Of a stretch of DNA of 41,968 nucleotides, positions 7,420-15,101 are shown in pieces (within the stretch, counting starts at the first letter, position 1; every line of letters begins with the position of its first letter). A program made the translations under genes and the position numbers. The stretch lies in contig CAZKXX010000021.1 in NCBI GenBank assembly GCA_964556705.1, positions 1-41,968 on the forward strand, read 5' to 3'. Origin of the DNA: CAZKXX01 sp964556705. GTDB taxonomy: Bacteria; Acidobacteriota; Terriglobia; UBA7540. The notes under the pieces are model-generated. The model did not search any database. It was not told the origin of the DNA and saw nothing but the letters and a program-made list of their open reading frames with translations.

Positions 7420-7839
7420 ATGCCGGGCGTGAACGGCGTGCTCGAGACCGCGCTCTACGTCGAGGACGTGAACCGCGCGGCGGAGTTCTACCGAGACCTA
7501 TTCGATTTTGAAGTTCTCGTGGCGGACGACCGCCTCGTGGCGCTCGGCGTTGCCGGGCCGCAGGTGCTCCTGCTCTTCCGCAAAGGCGCTTCCGCGTCTC
7601 CCGCCCCGACGGCGGGTGGAGTGATTCCTCCACACGACGGGCAGGGAAGCCTGCATCTGGCGTTCGCCATTTCCGGCGAAGCCTTCGCGGAGTGGGAGCG
7701 ATGCCTCGTCGAGCGCGGCGTCGCTGTCGAAANNNNNNNNNNCGTTCGCTGGCCGCGCGGGGGGCGCAGCCTCTACTTTCGCGACCCCGACGGCAACCTG
7801 GTTGAACTGGCGACCCCGGGGACGTGGGCGATTTACTGA
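7420..7839 (+). CDS. VOC-family protein (glyoxalase/bleomycin-resistance fold), interrupted by an N-gap
   Basis: The 139-residue protein has the vicinal-oxygen-chelate fold: two beta-alpha-beta-beta-beta modules, starting LETALYVEDVNRAAEFYRDLFDFEVL and ending LYFRDPDGNLVELATPGTW. VOC proteins are metal-dependent lyases, isomerases or dioxygenases, or fosfomycin/bleomycin-type binders; the substrate cannot be told from sequence. Candidate metal ligands are the His in HLAFAI and the Glu in LVELAT. Ten undetermined bases at 7733-7742 mask three to four residues. The frame on both sides agrees only if the gap is about its written length modulo 3. The ATG follows GAGGTGAGAG. A second VOC gene follows 27 bases later. 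Confidence 0.85.
   Translation: MPGVNGVLETALYVEDVNRAAEFYRDLFDFEVLVADDRLVALGVAGPQVLLLFRKGASASPAPTAGGVIPPHDGQGSLHLAFAISGEAFAEWERCLVERGVAVEXXXXVRWPRGGRSLYFRDPDGNLVELATPGTWAIY
7733..7742. other. run of 10 undetermined bases (assembly gap)
   Basis: Exactly ten Ns interrupt the first VOC gene. A fixed-length N run is the usual mark of a scaffolding join or a masked low-quality stretch. The surrounding reading frame is preserved, so little sequence is probably missing. Confidence 0.95.
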
Positions 7840-7866
7840 GCCGCTTCGGCGGAAGAGGAGTTTCAT

Positions 7867-8253
7867 TTGTTCAAGATTGAATCCGTGGACCACGTGGCCT
7901 TGAACGTCCGCGACCTCAAACGCGCCGAGGCGTGGTACCGCGAGGTGCTGGGACTCGAGCGGCGGTTTGAGGAAGCGTGGGGCGACGTCCCCACGGTGCT
8001 GTGCGCGGGCTCGACCTGCGTGGCGCTGTTTCCGGCTCAGGACGAGGCGCTCCCCGGCGACGCTCGCGGATGCTCCGGAGCCCTCCGCCACGTTGCCTTT
8101 CGAGTTGACCGCGCCAACTTCCGCAAAGCGCAGGCGGAGCTGCGCCGCCGTGAGATCGAATTCGCGTTCGAAGATCACGGAATTTCCCATTCGATCTATT
8201 TCTCCGACCCCGACGGGCACACGATCGAACTGACAACCTATGAGGTGGATTGA
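7867..8253 (+). CDS. VOC-family protein (glyoxalase-like)
   Basis: This is a 128-residue vicinal-oxygen-chelate protein: IESVDHVALNVRDLKRAEAWYREVLGLE, then the second module with ALRHVAFRVDRANF and IYFSDPDGHTIELTTYEVD. The His in VDHVAL, the His in LRHVAF and the Glu in HTIELT are at typical metal-ligand positions, so this copy looks catalytically competent. The TTG start is supported by GAGGAG at proper spacing. It shares only the general fold pattern with the VOC protein just upstream, so it is probably not a recent tandem duplicate. Its stop is two bases before the next ATG (8255), suggesting translational coupling with the exported hydrolase. The substrate is unknown. Confidence 0.88.
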   Translation: MFKIESVDHVALNVRDLKRAEAWYREVLGLERRFEEAWGDVPTVLCAGSTCVALFPAQDEALPGDARGCSGALRHVAFRVDRANFRKAQAELRRREIEFAFEDHGISHSIYFSDPDGHTIELTTYEVD

Positions 8254-8254
8254 A

Positions 8255-10381
8255 ATGACGCCTTTGCGTGGCGGTCAAAGGGCGCTGAGAGGTGTGACAC
8301 GCCGGGATTTTTTGAACTGGGGCGGACTGCTTCTTGTGGCGCAATTTGCGCCCGCCGACCTCATCGCCCAGACCGGGCGCGGCACGGACGAGTTCCCGCC
8401 CTCCGATCCTCGCGACCTTCCCGGGCGCGACGAGCGTCTCACTTTGCGGGACCTCAATACGCCCCGCACCCCGCCGCGTTTCGATTCGGCGGACGCCTGG
8501 AGGGAACGCGCGCGCCGACTTCGCGACCAGGTGCAGGCCGCCGCGGGCCTGCTGCCGATGCCCGAGCGGACGCCGCTCAACGCGCAGGTCTTCGACCGCG
8601 TCGAGCAAGGCGGCTTTTCGGTTGAGAAGGTCTATTTCGAAAGTTACCCAGGATTCTTTTGCACGGGAAATCTCTATCGCCCCCGCGGGGACGCGCACCG
8701 GCCGCCGTTTCCGGCCGTCCTCTGTCCGCACGGCCACTGGAATTACGGACGGCTCGAGCACGCGCCCGACGATTTGAACGGCTGCTCGGTCCCGCAGCGT
8801 GCCATGAACCTGGCGCTTCAGGGCTTCGTCGTCTTCGCCTACGACATGGTCGGCTACAACGACAGCTTCCAGGTGCCGCACAACTTCGGACGCGACCCTG
8901 CGGCTTTGTGGGGGCTTTCGCGCGAAGGGCTGCGGCTGCACCTGTGGGGCGTCAGCCTGCTGGGGCTGCAACTGTGGAACTCCATCCGCGCCGTGGACTT
9001 TCTCCTCTCGCTTCCCGACGTGGACGCGGAACACATCGGCGTGACGGGCGCTTCGGGCGGCGGCACGCAAACGTTTCTGCTCGCCGCCGTGGACGATCGC
9101 ATCAAGGCCAGCGCGCCCGTCAACATGGTCTCGCACTTCATGCAGGGCGGATGTGTCTGCGAGAACGCTCCCAACCTGCGGATTGACACCGACAACATGG
9201 AAATCGCCGCGCTTTCGGCGCCGCGTCCGCTGCTGCTGGTCTCGGCCACGGGCGATTGGACGCGCGATAGCGACCGCATCGAATACCCGGCCATCCGCGA
9301 CATCTACCGGCATCTCGGAGCCGCAGACGGTGTCTCGCACGAGCAGTTTCCGTACCTCCACAACTACAACCGCCACAGCCGCGAAGCCGTGTACACGTTC
9401 TTCGCCCGCTGGCTGAAGAAGGATTCCCCGGCGGGACGCGTCGTCGAGCGGGGGGAGTTTCACGTGGACCCGGGCCGGCTGCTCGTCTTCAGCCGGCGCG
9501 CCAAGCCGCCCGGGGCAAAGAGCGCAGACCAGCTCGCGGAATTTCTGGTGGGCTCGGCGCGCGAGGCCGTGAAGTCCACGTGGCCGCGCGACCGCGAGGG
9601 CTTGGAGCGTTACCGCGGGATTTTTGGCCCAGCGTATCGCGCCGCGCTGCTTGCGGAATCTCCAGACGCGCGCGACCTGCGCTGGTGGAAGTCGGGCGAG
9701 GCGCGAAGCGGACGGCAGACAGTGGTCATCCAGCGGCGCTCGGCGCGCGACCGCGTCCGCGGCGTGCTGGTCAGCGGCTCCGGCCGCGTTGCGCGCGCGG
9801 CCCTCGTGGTGAATCCTGAGGGCAGCGCCGCGACGGTTGAATCGCCGCTGGCGCGCGAACTCGCGCGAAGGGGTTTCGCGCTGCTGGCGCTCGATCCGTT
9901 CCAGTGCGGCGAGGCGCGCGACGCGCATCGCGAGACCAAGGTCGAGTTCTTCACCACCTACAACCGCACGGACGACATGCAGCGCGTCCAGGACATCCTC
10001 ACTGCCGCGTCGTTTCTCGAGGCCGTTCTGCGGCCGAAGGAGATTGCCGTCGTGGGCGAAGGAATGGCCGGACTCTGGTGCCTGCTCGCGCGGCCGCTGC
10101 TTTCGTCGTCAATCGTCACCGTTGCCGACGCCACCGGGTTCGAAAGCGGGAGCGATGAAGCCTATCTCGAAAAACTCTACGTCCCGCTCCTGCGTCGCGC
10201 GGGCGATTTCGCGAGCGCGGCGTTTCTCGGCCCCGCCGCGCGGCTGGCGATTCACAATTCGGCTGGTAAATTTGCGACGCAGTCCTTCCAGGACTCGTTC
10301 CGCTTGCAGGAGCGCGGGGACGCGCTTCACCTTTCGGATTCCCTGATGGCTGCGGGGGAAATCGGCCGTTGGCTTGGCTAG
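8255..10381 (+). CDS. Tat-exported tandem alpha/beta hydrolase (acetylxylan-esterase-like), second domain degenerate
   Basis: The 708-residue protein starts with a twin-arginine signal (TRRDFLNWGG followed by a hydrophobic stretch ending near LIAQT), so it is probably exported folded. Residues about 50-400 form an alpha/beta hydrolase of the acetylxylan-esterase-like group: VLCPHGHWNYGR, the nucleophile elbow GVTGASGGGTQT, LLLVSATGDWT near the acid, and a likely catalytic His in LHNYNRHSREA. Residues about 480-700 look like a second hydrolase domain (AALVVNPEG, FALLALDPFQCGEA), but its elbow reads VVGEGMAGLW without serine. ATG 8255 is preferred over 8240 because it directly follows the VOC stop. 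The likely role is deacetylation or de-esterification of a polysaccharide or ester outside the cytoplasm; the substrate is unknown. Confidence 0.85.
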   Translation: MTPLRGGQRALRGVTRRDFLNWGGLLLVAQFAPADLIAQTGRGTDEFPPSDPRDLPGRDERLTLRDLNTPRTPPRFDSADAWRERARRLRDQVQAAAGLLPMPERTPLNAQVFDRVEQGGFSVEKVYFESYPGFFCTGNLYRPRGDAHRPPFPAVLCPHGHWNYGRLEHAPDDLNGCSVPQRAMNLALQGFVVFAYDMVGYNDSFQVPHNFGRDPAALWGLSREGLRLHLWGVSLLGLQLWNSIRAVDFLLSLPDVDAEHIGVTGASGGGTQTFLLAAVDDRIKASAPVNMVSHFMQGGCVCENAPNLRIDTDNMEIAALSAPRPLLLVSATGDWTRDSDRIEYPAIRDIYRHLGAADGVSHEQFPYLHNYNRHSREAVYTFFARWLKKDSPAGRVVERGEFHVDPGRLLVFSRRAKPPGAKSADQLAEFLVGSAREAVKSTWPRDREGLERYRGIFGPAYRAALLAESPDARDLRWWKSGEARSGRQTVVIQRRSARDRVRGVLVSGSGRVARAALVVNPEGSAATVESPLARELARRGFALLALDPFQCGEARDAHRETKVEFFTTYNRTDDMQRVQDILTAASFLEAVLRPKEIAVVGEGMAGLWCLLARPLLSSSIVTVADATGFESGSDEAYLEKLYVPLLRRAGDFASAAFLGPAARLAIHNSAGKFATQSFQDSFRLQERGDALHLSDSLMAAGEIGRWLG

Positions 10382-10409
10382 TGCTGATCACGGGTCGGCT
10401 TCAAATCGC

Positions 10410-11165
10410 TCAATCCATCAGCATGCCGCCGTTCACCTCGATCGTCTCGCCGGTCACGTAGCGCGCGGCGTCGGAAGCGAGAAATACCGCCACCTCGGCG
10501 ACCTCTTCCGAAGTCCCCACGCGCCCGAGCGGAATCATCCCGACGAACTTCTGCATCAATTCGGGCGAGCTGTAACGTTCGTGGTAGGGCGTCGCAATCA
10601 CGCCCGGCGCGATGCCGTTGACGCGAATGCCGTGCGGGGCGAGTTCTTTCGCCAGCGCCTTCGTGTAGGTCAGCAGCCCGCCCTTCGCCGCCGCGTAGGC
10701 CGCGGCGCCCGGCCCGCCGCCGTTGCGCGCCGCAATCGAAGTCATGTTGATGATCGTTCCGCGCTGGCGCGCCGCCATTTCCTCCCACACGGCCTTCGCG
10801 CACAGGAAGGCGCTTTTCAGATTGAGCGCCAGGATCTGGTCGAAATATTCCTCGGTCATCTCGCCAAGCATCCGGCGGGCGAGCAGGTCGCCGGCGTTGT
10901 TGACGAGGATCTCGACGCGCCCCCAGCGCCCGCGCACCGCGGCGACCATCGCCGCCACGTCGGCGGCCCGCGTGACGTCGGCGCGAACCGCGAACGCTTC
11001 GCCGCCGCTCGCCGCGATGTTCTCGACGCACTCGCGCGCCCCCTTTTCGTTCTTCAGAAAATTCACCGCCACGCGCGCTCCTTCGCGCGCCATCGCCTCC
11101 GCCGTCGCGCGGCCGATGCCGCTCGAAGCGCCCGTCACCAGCGCTACCTGACCTTGCAGAACCAT
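10410..11165 (-). CDS. FabG-like short-chain dehydrogenase/reductase
   Basis: This 251-residue classical SDR has the NAD(P) motif TGASSGIG, NNAG, the catalytic Ser in NMTSIAARNG, YAAAK with catalytic Tyr and Lys, and the C-terminal PLGRVGTSEEVAEVAVFLAS...YVTGETIEVNGG typical of 3-oxoacyl-ACP reductases and sugar or alcohol dehydrogenases. The Asn at VNFLKN after the second beta-strand would favour NADPH only weakly. The ATG at 11165 is chosen because GGAGG lies five bases before it; the open frame to 11315 is not SDR-like. It stands alone, 28 bases from the convergent hydrolase stop. Without fab neighbours the substrate cannot be fixed; FabG paralogue is the safest description. Confidence 0.9.
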   Translation of the reverse strand: MVLQGQVALVTGASSGIGRATAEAMAREGARVAVNFLKNEKGARECVENIAASGGEAFAVRADVTRAADVAAMVAAVRGRWGRVEILVNNAGDLLARRMLGEMTEEYFDQILALNLKSAFLCAKAVWEEMAARQRGTIINMTSIAARNGGGPGAAAYAAAKGGLLTYTKALAKELAPHGIRVNGIAPGVIATPYHERYSSPELMQKFVGMIPLGRVGTSEEVAEVAVFLASDAARYVTGETIEVNGGMLMD

Positions 11166-11278
11166 CTCAACCTCCAGCGATGCCGAATGTGAGCGGCGGC
11201 ATCGTAGCGCAATCCCGAAAGCAGCGGAAGCGGCCGCCACGCAGCGATTGTCAACGCGCCGCGCCTGTGGCAGATTCG

Positions 11279-11953
11279 ATGCTTCAACCGATGTCCCAAC
11301 GCGACACCGCTGCAATCCCGCCGCCTCCGCCCCGCACGCTGGGCCAGTCGCTCAAGCAGGCGGGGTTCTTTCTGCTCTTCAGCGTCATCCTGATCGTTCC
11401 GCGCCTGCGCCGCTTGCGCCGGCGGCCGCGGGTCTGGACGGCGATTCGCGCGGCGCTCGCCGGCGCGGGCGCGTGGCTCGTGTGGCGCTTCGCCGCCGGT
11501 GACCCGGGCGCCGCGCGGCTGGCGCTCGGCATCGCGGTGCTGCTGTTCGCGCTGCTGGTGCGCGCCAAACCCCCTCGCAAGACCGTGGACGACCTGGCGC
11601 GCGTGGTGGGCGCCCTGACCGTGCTGAACGGCGGGACGTTTGACGACGGAGCAGGCAAACGGAGCCGAAGCGCGACGGTGCTCGCAGCAGCCGACCGCCT
11701 CTACGTGCTCGACGCGCGCGAGGAAATTGTGGGCGACATTCCCACCGCCGAAGTTCGCCGCCTCTCTGCAAGCCCCGCGAGCCCCGACGCGGCAGAAGGC
11801 GGGCCGTGGGACGTGGAAGTCGTGTGGTACGCGGGCGCGGGCGAGCGGACCGCGAGGTTCCATTTCGAAGGCTATTTCGCCGCGCACCTGGCGCGCGTGA
11901 TGGAAACAACGCTTCGCAATCTGACGCGAAAAGAATTGCCGGTGCTGAAATAG
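11279..11953 (+). CDS. small membrane protein of unknown function
   Basis: From ATG 11279 this gives 224 residues (ATG 11291 is an alternative). After a Pro-rich start (PPPPP) come two or three hydrophobic segments: FFLLFSVILIVPRL, a second around AIRAALAGAGAWLVWRF, and LALGIAVLLFALLV, each flanked by arginines. A soluble C-terminal domain of about 120 residues follows (VDDLARVVGALTVLNGG, DRLYVLDAREEIVGDIP, DVEVVWYAGAGERTARFHF), which reads like a small beta-rich domain of the PH-like kind, though this is a guess. It diverges from the FabG-like gene and converges on the radical SAM gene 33 bases away. I do not recognise a family. Confidence 0.75.
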   Translation: MLQPMSQRDTAAIPPPPPRTLGQSLKQAGFFLLFSVILIVPRLRRLRRRPRVWTAIRAALAGAGAWLVWRFAAGDPGAARLALGIAVLLFALLVRAKPPRKTVDDLARVVGALTVLNGGTFDDGAGKRSRSATVLAAADRLYVLDAREEIVGDIPTAEVRRLSASPASPDAAEGGPWDVEVVWYAGAGERTARFHFEGYFAAHLARVMETTLRNLTRKELPVLK

Positions 11954-11985
11954 CGGCCGCCTTGCTTCACGCGCGCGCCCGCGCC

Positions 11986-13047
11986 TCAGCGAATGGTATC
12001 GCCCGCCAGGCCCCAGAAATCTTTCACGTAATAGGACGACAGAACGTTTCCGAAGAGGTGGCAGACGCCCTTGCACTGCGGGATTTCGCCATAAAGCCGG
12101 CGGCCGCGCGCGAAGACTTTGCGGAACGAGCCCTCGCGCAGCAGATTGCCCGCCACTTTCTTGAGCGGCTCGCAGGGATAGAAGACGTCGCCGTTCGGAT
12201 AGACGCGCGGAAACATGGTGGGGAAGCACTGGAAATCGCCGAACTCGAGCAGCGTCCTCAGCAGGCGCGGTGTGCCGTTGATGGGCTGCGCGCGCCTGCG
12301 CCGCCGCTCGACGATTTTTGCGACCAGCGCCCGGTAGCGCGGGCTCTGGCGCAGGCGGAGGTTGGGCATCTTTTCGGCAAGCGCGCTCTGCGTGGAAAAG
12401 ACGAAGCCCTGCTCGCCGCAGTAATCGAGGATGCGCTCGATTTCGCCGATGTTCCATTCTTCGATGACGGTCGAAATCGTGATGTCGGTCGGGCGGGGCA
12501 TGCGCGAGCGCGCGAGCGCCAGGTTCTCGAGCACCTTCGGCAGCACAGAAGGTTTCGACATGGGCCGCGAGGCGTCCACGGTGAGCGAATCGAGGCTGAC
12601 GATGAGCCCGTGGAGATTTTCGAACACGCTCGGGCGCTTGTGCAGCAACGTGCCGTTCGTCACCATGAGCACGGAGCGGAATTTCACGTCGTGCCGCGCG
12701 GCGCGAAGGAGATCTTCGATGTCGGCGCGCAGCGTCGGCTCGCCTCCGGTGAAGAGAATCGAATCGGTCTCGCGGCGGATAACGCGCAGCAGGCGGAGCG
12801 TTTCCGCGGTCGAAAGCTCGTCGCTGAAAACGTCGGGCTCTTTCTGCGTGCAGTAGGTGCAGTCGAGGTTGCACTGGTGCGTGGCGTAGAAGACGGCGGC
12901 GTAGGGCGCGACGATGTTCGTGCCCCGGACGCCGCGGCGGTAAAGGTTCTGGAAGTAGTGCCGGAAATTTTTCCAGACGAAGGGCGCGTGGCGGAGCAGG
13001 CCCTTCATCAACTGCATTCCGGAGGGCGCGCGAGGCTCGTCGGACAT
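11986..13047 (-). CDS. radical SAM protein with C-terminal cysteines
   Basis: The 353-residue protein has the canonical radical SAM motif CNLDCTYC (CX3CX2C), followed by ILFTGGEPTLRADIEDLL (SAM-binding GGE) and VTNGTLL. The C-terminal part carries further cysteines: FQCFPTMFPRVYPNGDVFYPCEPL and QCKGVCHLFGN. This resembles the arrangement for an auxiliary cluster in SPASM/Twitch-type enzymes that modify peptides or other substrates. No precursor peptide, transporter or partner enzyme is adjacent, so the substrate is unknown. The start at 13047 has no clear ribosome-binding site; ATG 13017 is another option. A 242-base spacer separates it from the divergent ABC exporter operon. Confidence 0.85.
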   Translation of the reverse strand: MSDEPRAPSGMQLMKGLLRHAPFVWKNFRHYFQNLYRRGVRGTNIVAPYAAVFYATHQCNLDCTYCTQKEPDVFSDELSTAETLRLLRVIRRETDSILFTGGEPTLRADIEDLLRAARHDVKFRSVLMVTNGTLLHKRPSVFENLHGLIVSLDSLTVDASRPMSKPSVLPKVLENLALARSRMPRPTDITISTVIEEWNIGEIERILDYCGEQGFVFSTQSALAEKMPNLRLRQSPRYRALVAKIVERRRRRAQPINGTPRLLRTLLEFGDFQCFPTMFPRVYPNGDVFYPCEPLKKVAGNLLREGSFRKVFARGRRLYGEIPQCKGVCHLFGNVLSSYYVKDFWGLAGDTIR

Positions 13048-13156
13048 GTCCGCAGACTACGACATTTTCTCCCTGCCGGGCAAGCTTCAACGCCGCGACC
13101 GAGGGTGCGCGACGTCTTCGAGCCCAAGGCACCTGACGGCGTCGCACCAAGACCAC

Positions 13157-13186
13157 TTGGCAACCCTTACCGGTTTCTGGTATTCG
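13157..13186 (+). promoter_or_regulatory. weak promoter candidate upstream of the ABC exporter operon
   Basis: TTGGCA (13157-13162) and TATTCG (13181-13186) are 18 bases apart. The -35 box is good and the -10 box poor. It lies about 100 bases before the ATG at 13290. The 11 bases GCAACCCTTAC at 13160-13170 recur in the coaD promoter. Confidence 0.25.
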
Positions 13187-13289
13187 TAGATATTTCGAGC
13201 CGGCAGGCATCACGGCGTGCGGGGAGTGCGCGTGGAGTTCGACGCGTCAGGCGTGCGCGGCGAGCGACGCGCACCGCGAAAGGTACTCG

Positions 13290-14291
13290 ATGATTGAAGT
13301 CCAGAACCTGACGAAGCGTTACGGGCCGACGCTCGCCGTTTCCGACGTCAGCTTCGAGGTGCGGAAAGGCGAAATCCTCGGCTTTCTCGGCCCGAACGGC
13401 GCCGGCAAGACGACGACGATGCGCGTCATCACCGGCTACCTGCCGCCCACGGCGGGCAAGGTGACGGTAGCGGGCTACGACGTGGTGGAAGAGCCGCTCG
13501 AAGCGAAGCGCCGCATGGGCTACCTGCCGGAACTGCCGCCCGTTTATCCCGACATGACGCCGGAAGAATATCTGGCGTTCGTGGCGCGCATCAAAGGGGT
13601 CGCGCGCCGCGAGATCCGGCCGCGCCTCGACGAAGTCGCCTCGAAGTGCGCCATCACGGGAGTGATGGACCGGCAGATCGGAAAACTCTCCAAAGGCTAC
13701 CGGCAGCGCGTGGGGCTGGCGCAGGCGATCATTCACAACCCGGACGTGCTGATTCTCGACGAGCCGACGGCGGGGCTCGACCCGAAACAGATCATCGAAA
13801 CTCGCGAGCTGATTCGCGGGCTCGCCGGCCAGCACACCGTGGTGCTCTCGACGCACATCCTGCCGGAAGTGTCGAGAACCTGCGAGCGCGTGGTGGTGAT
13901 CAACCAGGGGAAAGTCGCGGCGGTCGGCACGCCCGAAGAGCTGACCCGCCACCTTCAGGGATTCGAGACCGTCATGCTGACCGCGGAGGCGCCCGGAGAC
14001 GAGCTGATCGAGCGACTGCAACGCGTGGCGGGAGTGACGTGGGTGGAGCCACGGGACTCGTCGAACGGGTGCGTGACGCTGGAAGTGCAGGCCGAAAAGG
14101 GTGTGGACGTGCGGCCCGAACTGGCGCGCGCCGTCGTCGAATCGCAGTGGAGGCTCCTCGAACTCAAGACGAGCGGGATGAGCCTGGAAGATATCTTCCT
14201 CAAGCTGACGACGGAAGACGTGGGGGAAGAGAAGGCGGCGGCCGCGCAGGAACCGGCGGCCAGCGAAGAAACGAAGGAAGGGAGCGGGTAG
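13290..14291 (+). CDS. ABC transporter ATP-binding protein (GldA-like)
   Basis: This is the ATPase subunit of an ABC-2-type exporter. The 333 residues contain Walker A FLGPNGAGKTTTMRV, the Q-loop region MGYLPELPPVYPDMT, the signature LSKGYRQRVGLAQA, Walker B VLILDEPTAGLDP and the H-loop VVLSTHILPEV. A C-terminal extension (about 220-333) of the kind seen in GldA/NatA-like subunits ends in a Glu/Ala-rich tail. The ATG follows AAAGGT. It is the first of four co-directional genes with spacings of 31, 2 and -4 bases. The set (ATPase, permease, GldG-like protein, DUF4340 protein) is a recurrent module of unknown substrate. GldAFG of Bacteroidota gliding is the best-known relative, but gliding is not implied here. 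Confidence 0.93.
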   Translation: MIEVQNLTKRYGPTLAVSDVSFEVRKGEILGFLGPNGAGKTTTMRVITGYLPPTAGKVTVAGYDVVEEPLEAKRRMGYLPELPPVYPDMTPEEYLAFVARIKGVARREIRPRLDEVASKCAITGVMDRQIGKLSKGYRQRVGLAQAIIHNPDVLILDEPTAGLDPKQIIETRELIRGLAGQHTVVLSTHILPEVSRTCERVVVINQGKVAAVGTPEELTRHLQGFETVMLTAEAPGDELIERLQRVAGVTWVEPRDSSNGCVTLEVQAEKGVDVRPELARAVVESQWRLLELKTSGMSLEDIFLKLTTEDVGEEKAAAAQEPAASEETKEGSG

Positions 14292-14322
14292 GGAAAACGG
14301 CAACAACAAACCACCAACAGCC

Positions 14323-15099
14323 ATGCGCAACATTTTCGCCATCGCCGGAAAAGAGCTTCGCGCCTACTTCCATTCGCCCATCGGCTATCTGGTCTTGACT
14401 GTCTATGCGGCGCTGCTGGGATTTTTCTTCTACAGCCTGGTGGCCAGCTACGTCGTGCAAAGTTTCCGCATGATGGCGATGGGCGGCATGGGCCCGACGA
14501 TGAATCTGAACGAAATGGTCATCCGCCCGCTCTTCGACGGCCTGCTGACGGTGGTGATGGTGCTGATGCTGATGCCCATGATCACCATGCGGCTGTACGC
14601 GGAAGAGAAGAAGAGCGGGACGATGGAGCTGCTGCTGACCTCGCCGCTCACCGACCTCCAGATCATTCTGGGGAAATTTTTCGGCGCGTTCGTTTTCTAC
14701 CTGATGATGCTGGCGCTGACTTTTCTTTATGTCGGCGTGCTGTTCCTGTACGGCAATCCCAACGCCAAGCCGCTGCTCGCGAACGCGCTGGGCATGGTGC
14801 TGTTCGGGGGAGCGTTGCTGGCGCTGGGAATGTGGATTTCCACTTTCACGCGCAATCAGATTATCGCCGCGGTCACGACCTCGGGCGCATTTCTTCTCCT
14901 CTACGTGCTCGACTGGACGCAGGCTTATTCGAGCGGCACGGTGGGACGTGTACTCTCCTACATGTCGCTGCCGCGGCACTTTGAGAATTTCGCCAAAGGC
15001 GTCATCGATTTGAGCGACCTGGTCTATTACTTCTCGGTGATCGCGCTGGGAATTTTTCTGACCGCGCGCTCAGTGGAAGCGCTGAAGGGGAGGCCGTGA
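14323..15099 (+). CDS. ABC-2-type transporter permease (GldF-like)
   Basis: The 258-residue integral membrane protein has six predicted transmembrane segments: TVYAALLGFFFYSLVASYV, GLLTVVMVLMLMPMITMRL, FVFYLMMLALTFLYVGVLFLY, ALGMVLFGGALLALGMWIS, AAVTTSGAFLLLYVLDW and VYYFSVIALGIFLTA. The loop AEEKKSGTMELLLTSPLTDLQ between the second and third helices is diagnostic for ABC-2 permeases of the GldF/NosY group. It is the channel half of the exporter whose ATPase is encoded just upstream. Its stop overlaps the earliest start option of the next gene, indicating one transcript. Confidence 0.92.
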   Translation: MRNIFAIAGKELRAYFHSPIGYLVLTVYAALLGFFFYSLVASYVVQSFRMMAMGGMGPTMNLNEMVIRPLFDGLLTVVMVLMLMPMITMRLYAEEKKSGTMELLLTSPLTDLQIILGKFFGAFVFYLMMLALTFLYVGVLFLYGNPNAKPLLANALGMVLFGGALLALGMWISTFTRNQIIAAVTTSGAFLLLYVLDWTQAYSSGTVGRVLSYMSLPRHFENFAKGVIDLSDLVYYFSVIALGIFLTARSVEALKGRP

Positions 15100-15101
15100 C
15101 G

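Noticed and set aside
7916..9928. Long open frame on the minus strand opposite the VOC and hydrolase genes
   Set aside because: It has Arg/Ala/Gly/His-rich composition without domains and is antisense to clearly homologous genes; a GC-rich shadow frame.
11144..13213. Long minus-strand open frame in another frame across the radical SAM gene and its neighbour
   Set aside because: It is Arg/Ala/His-rich, with no motif; the true radical SAM protein is in a different frame.
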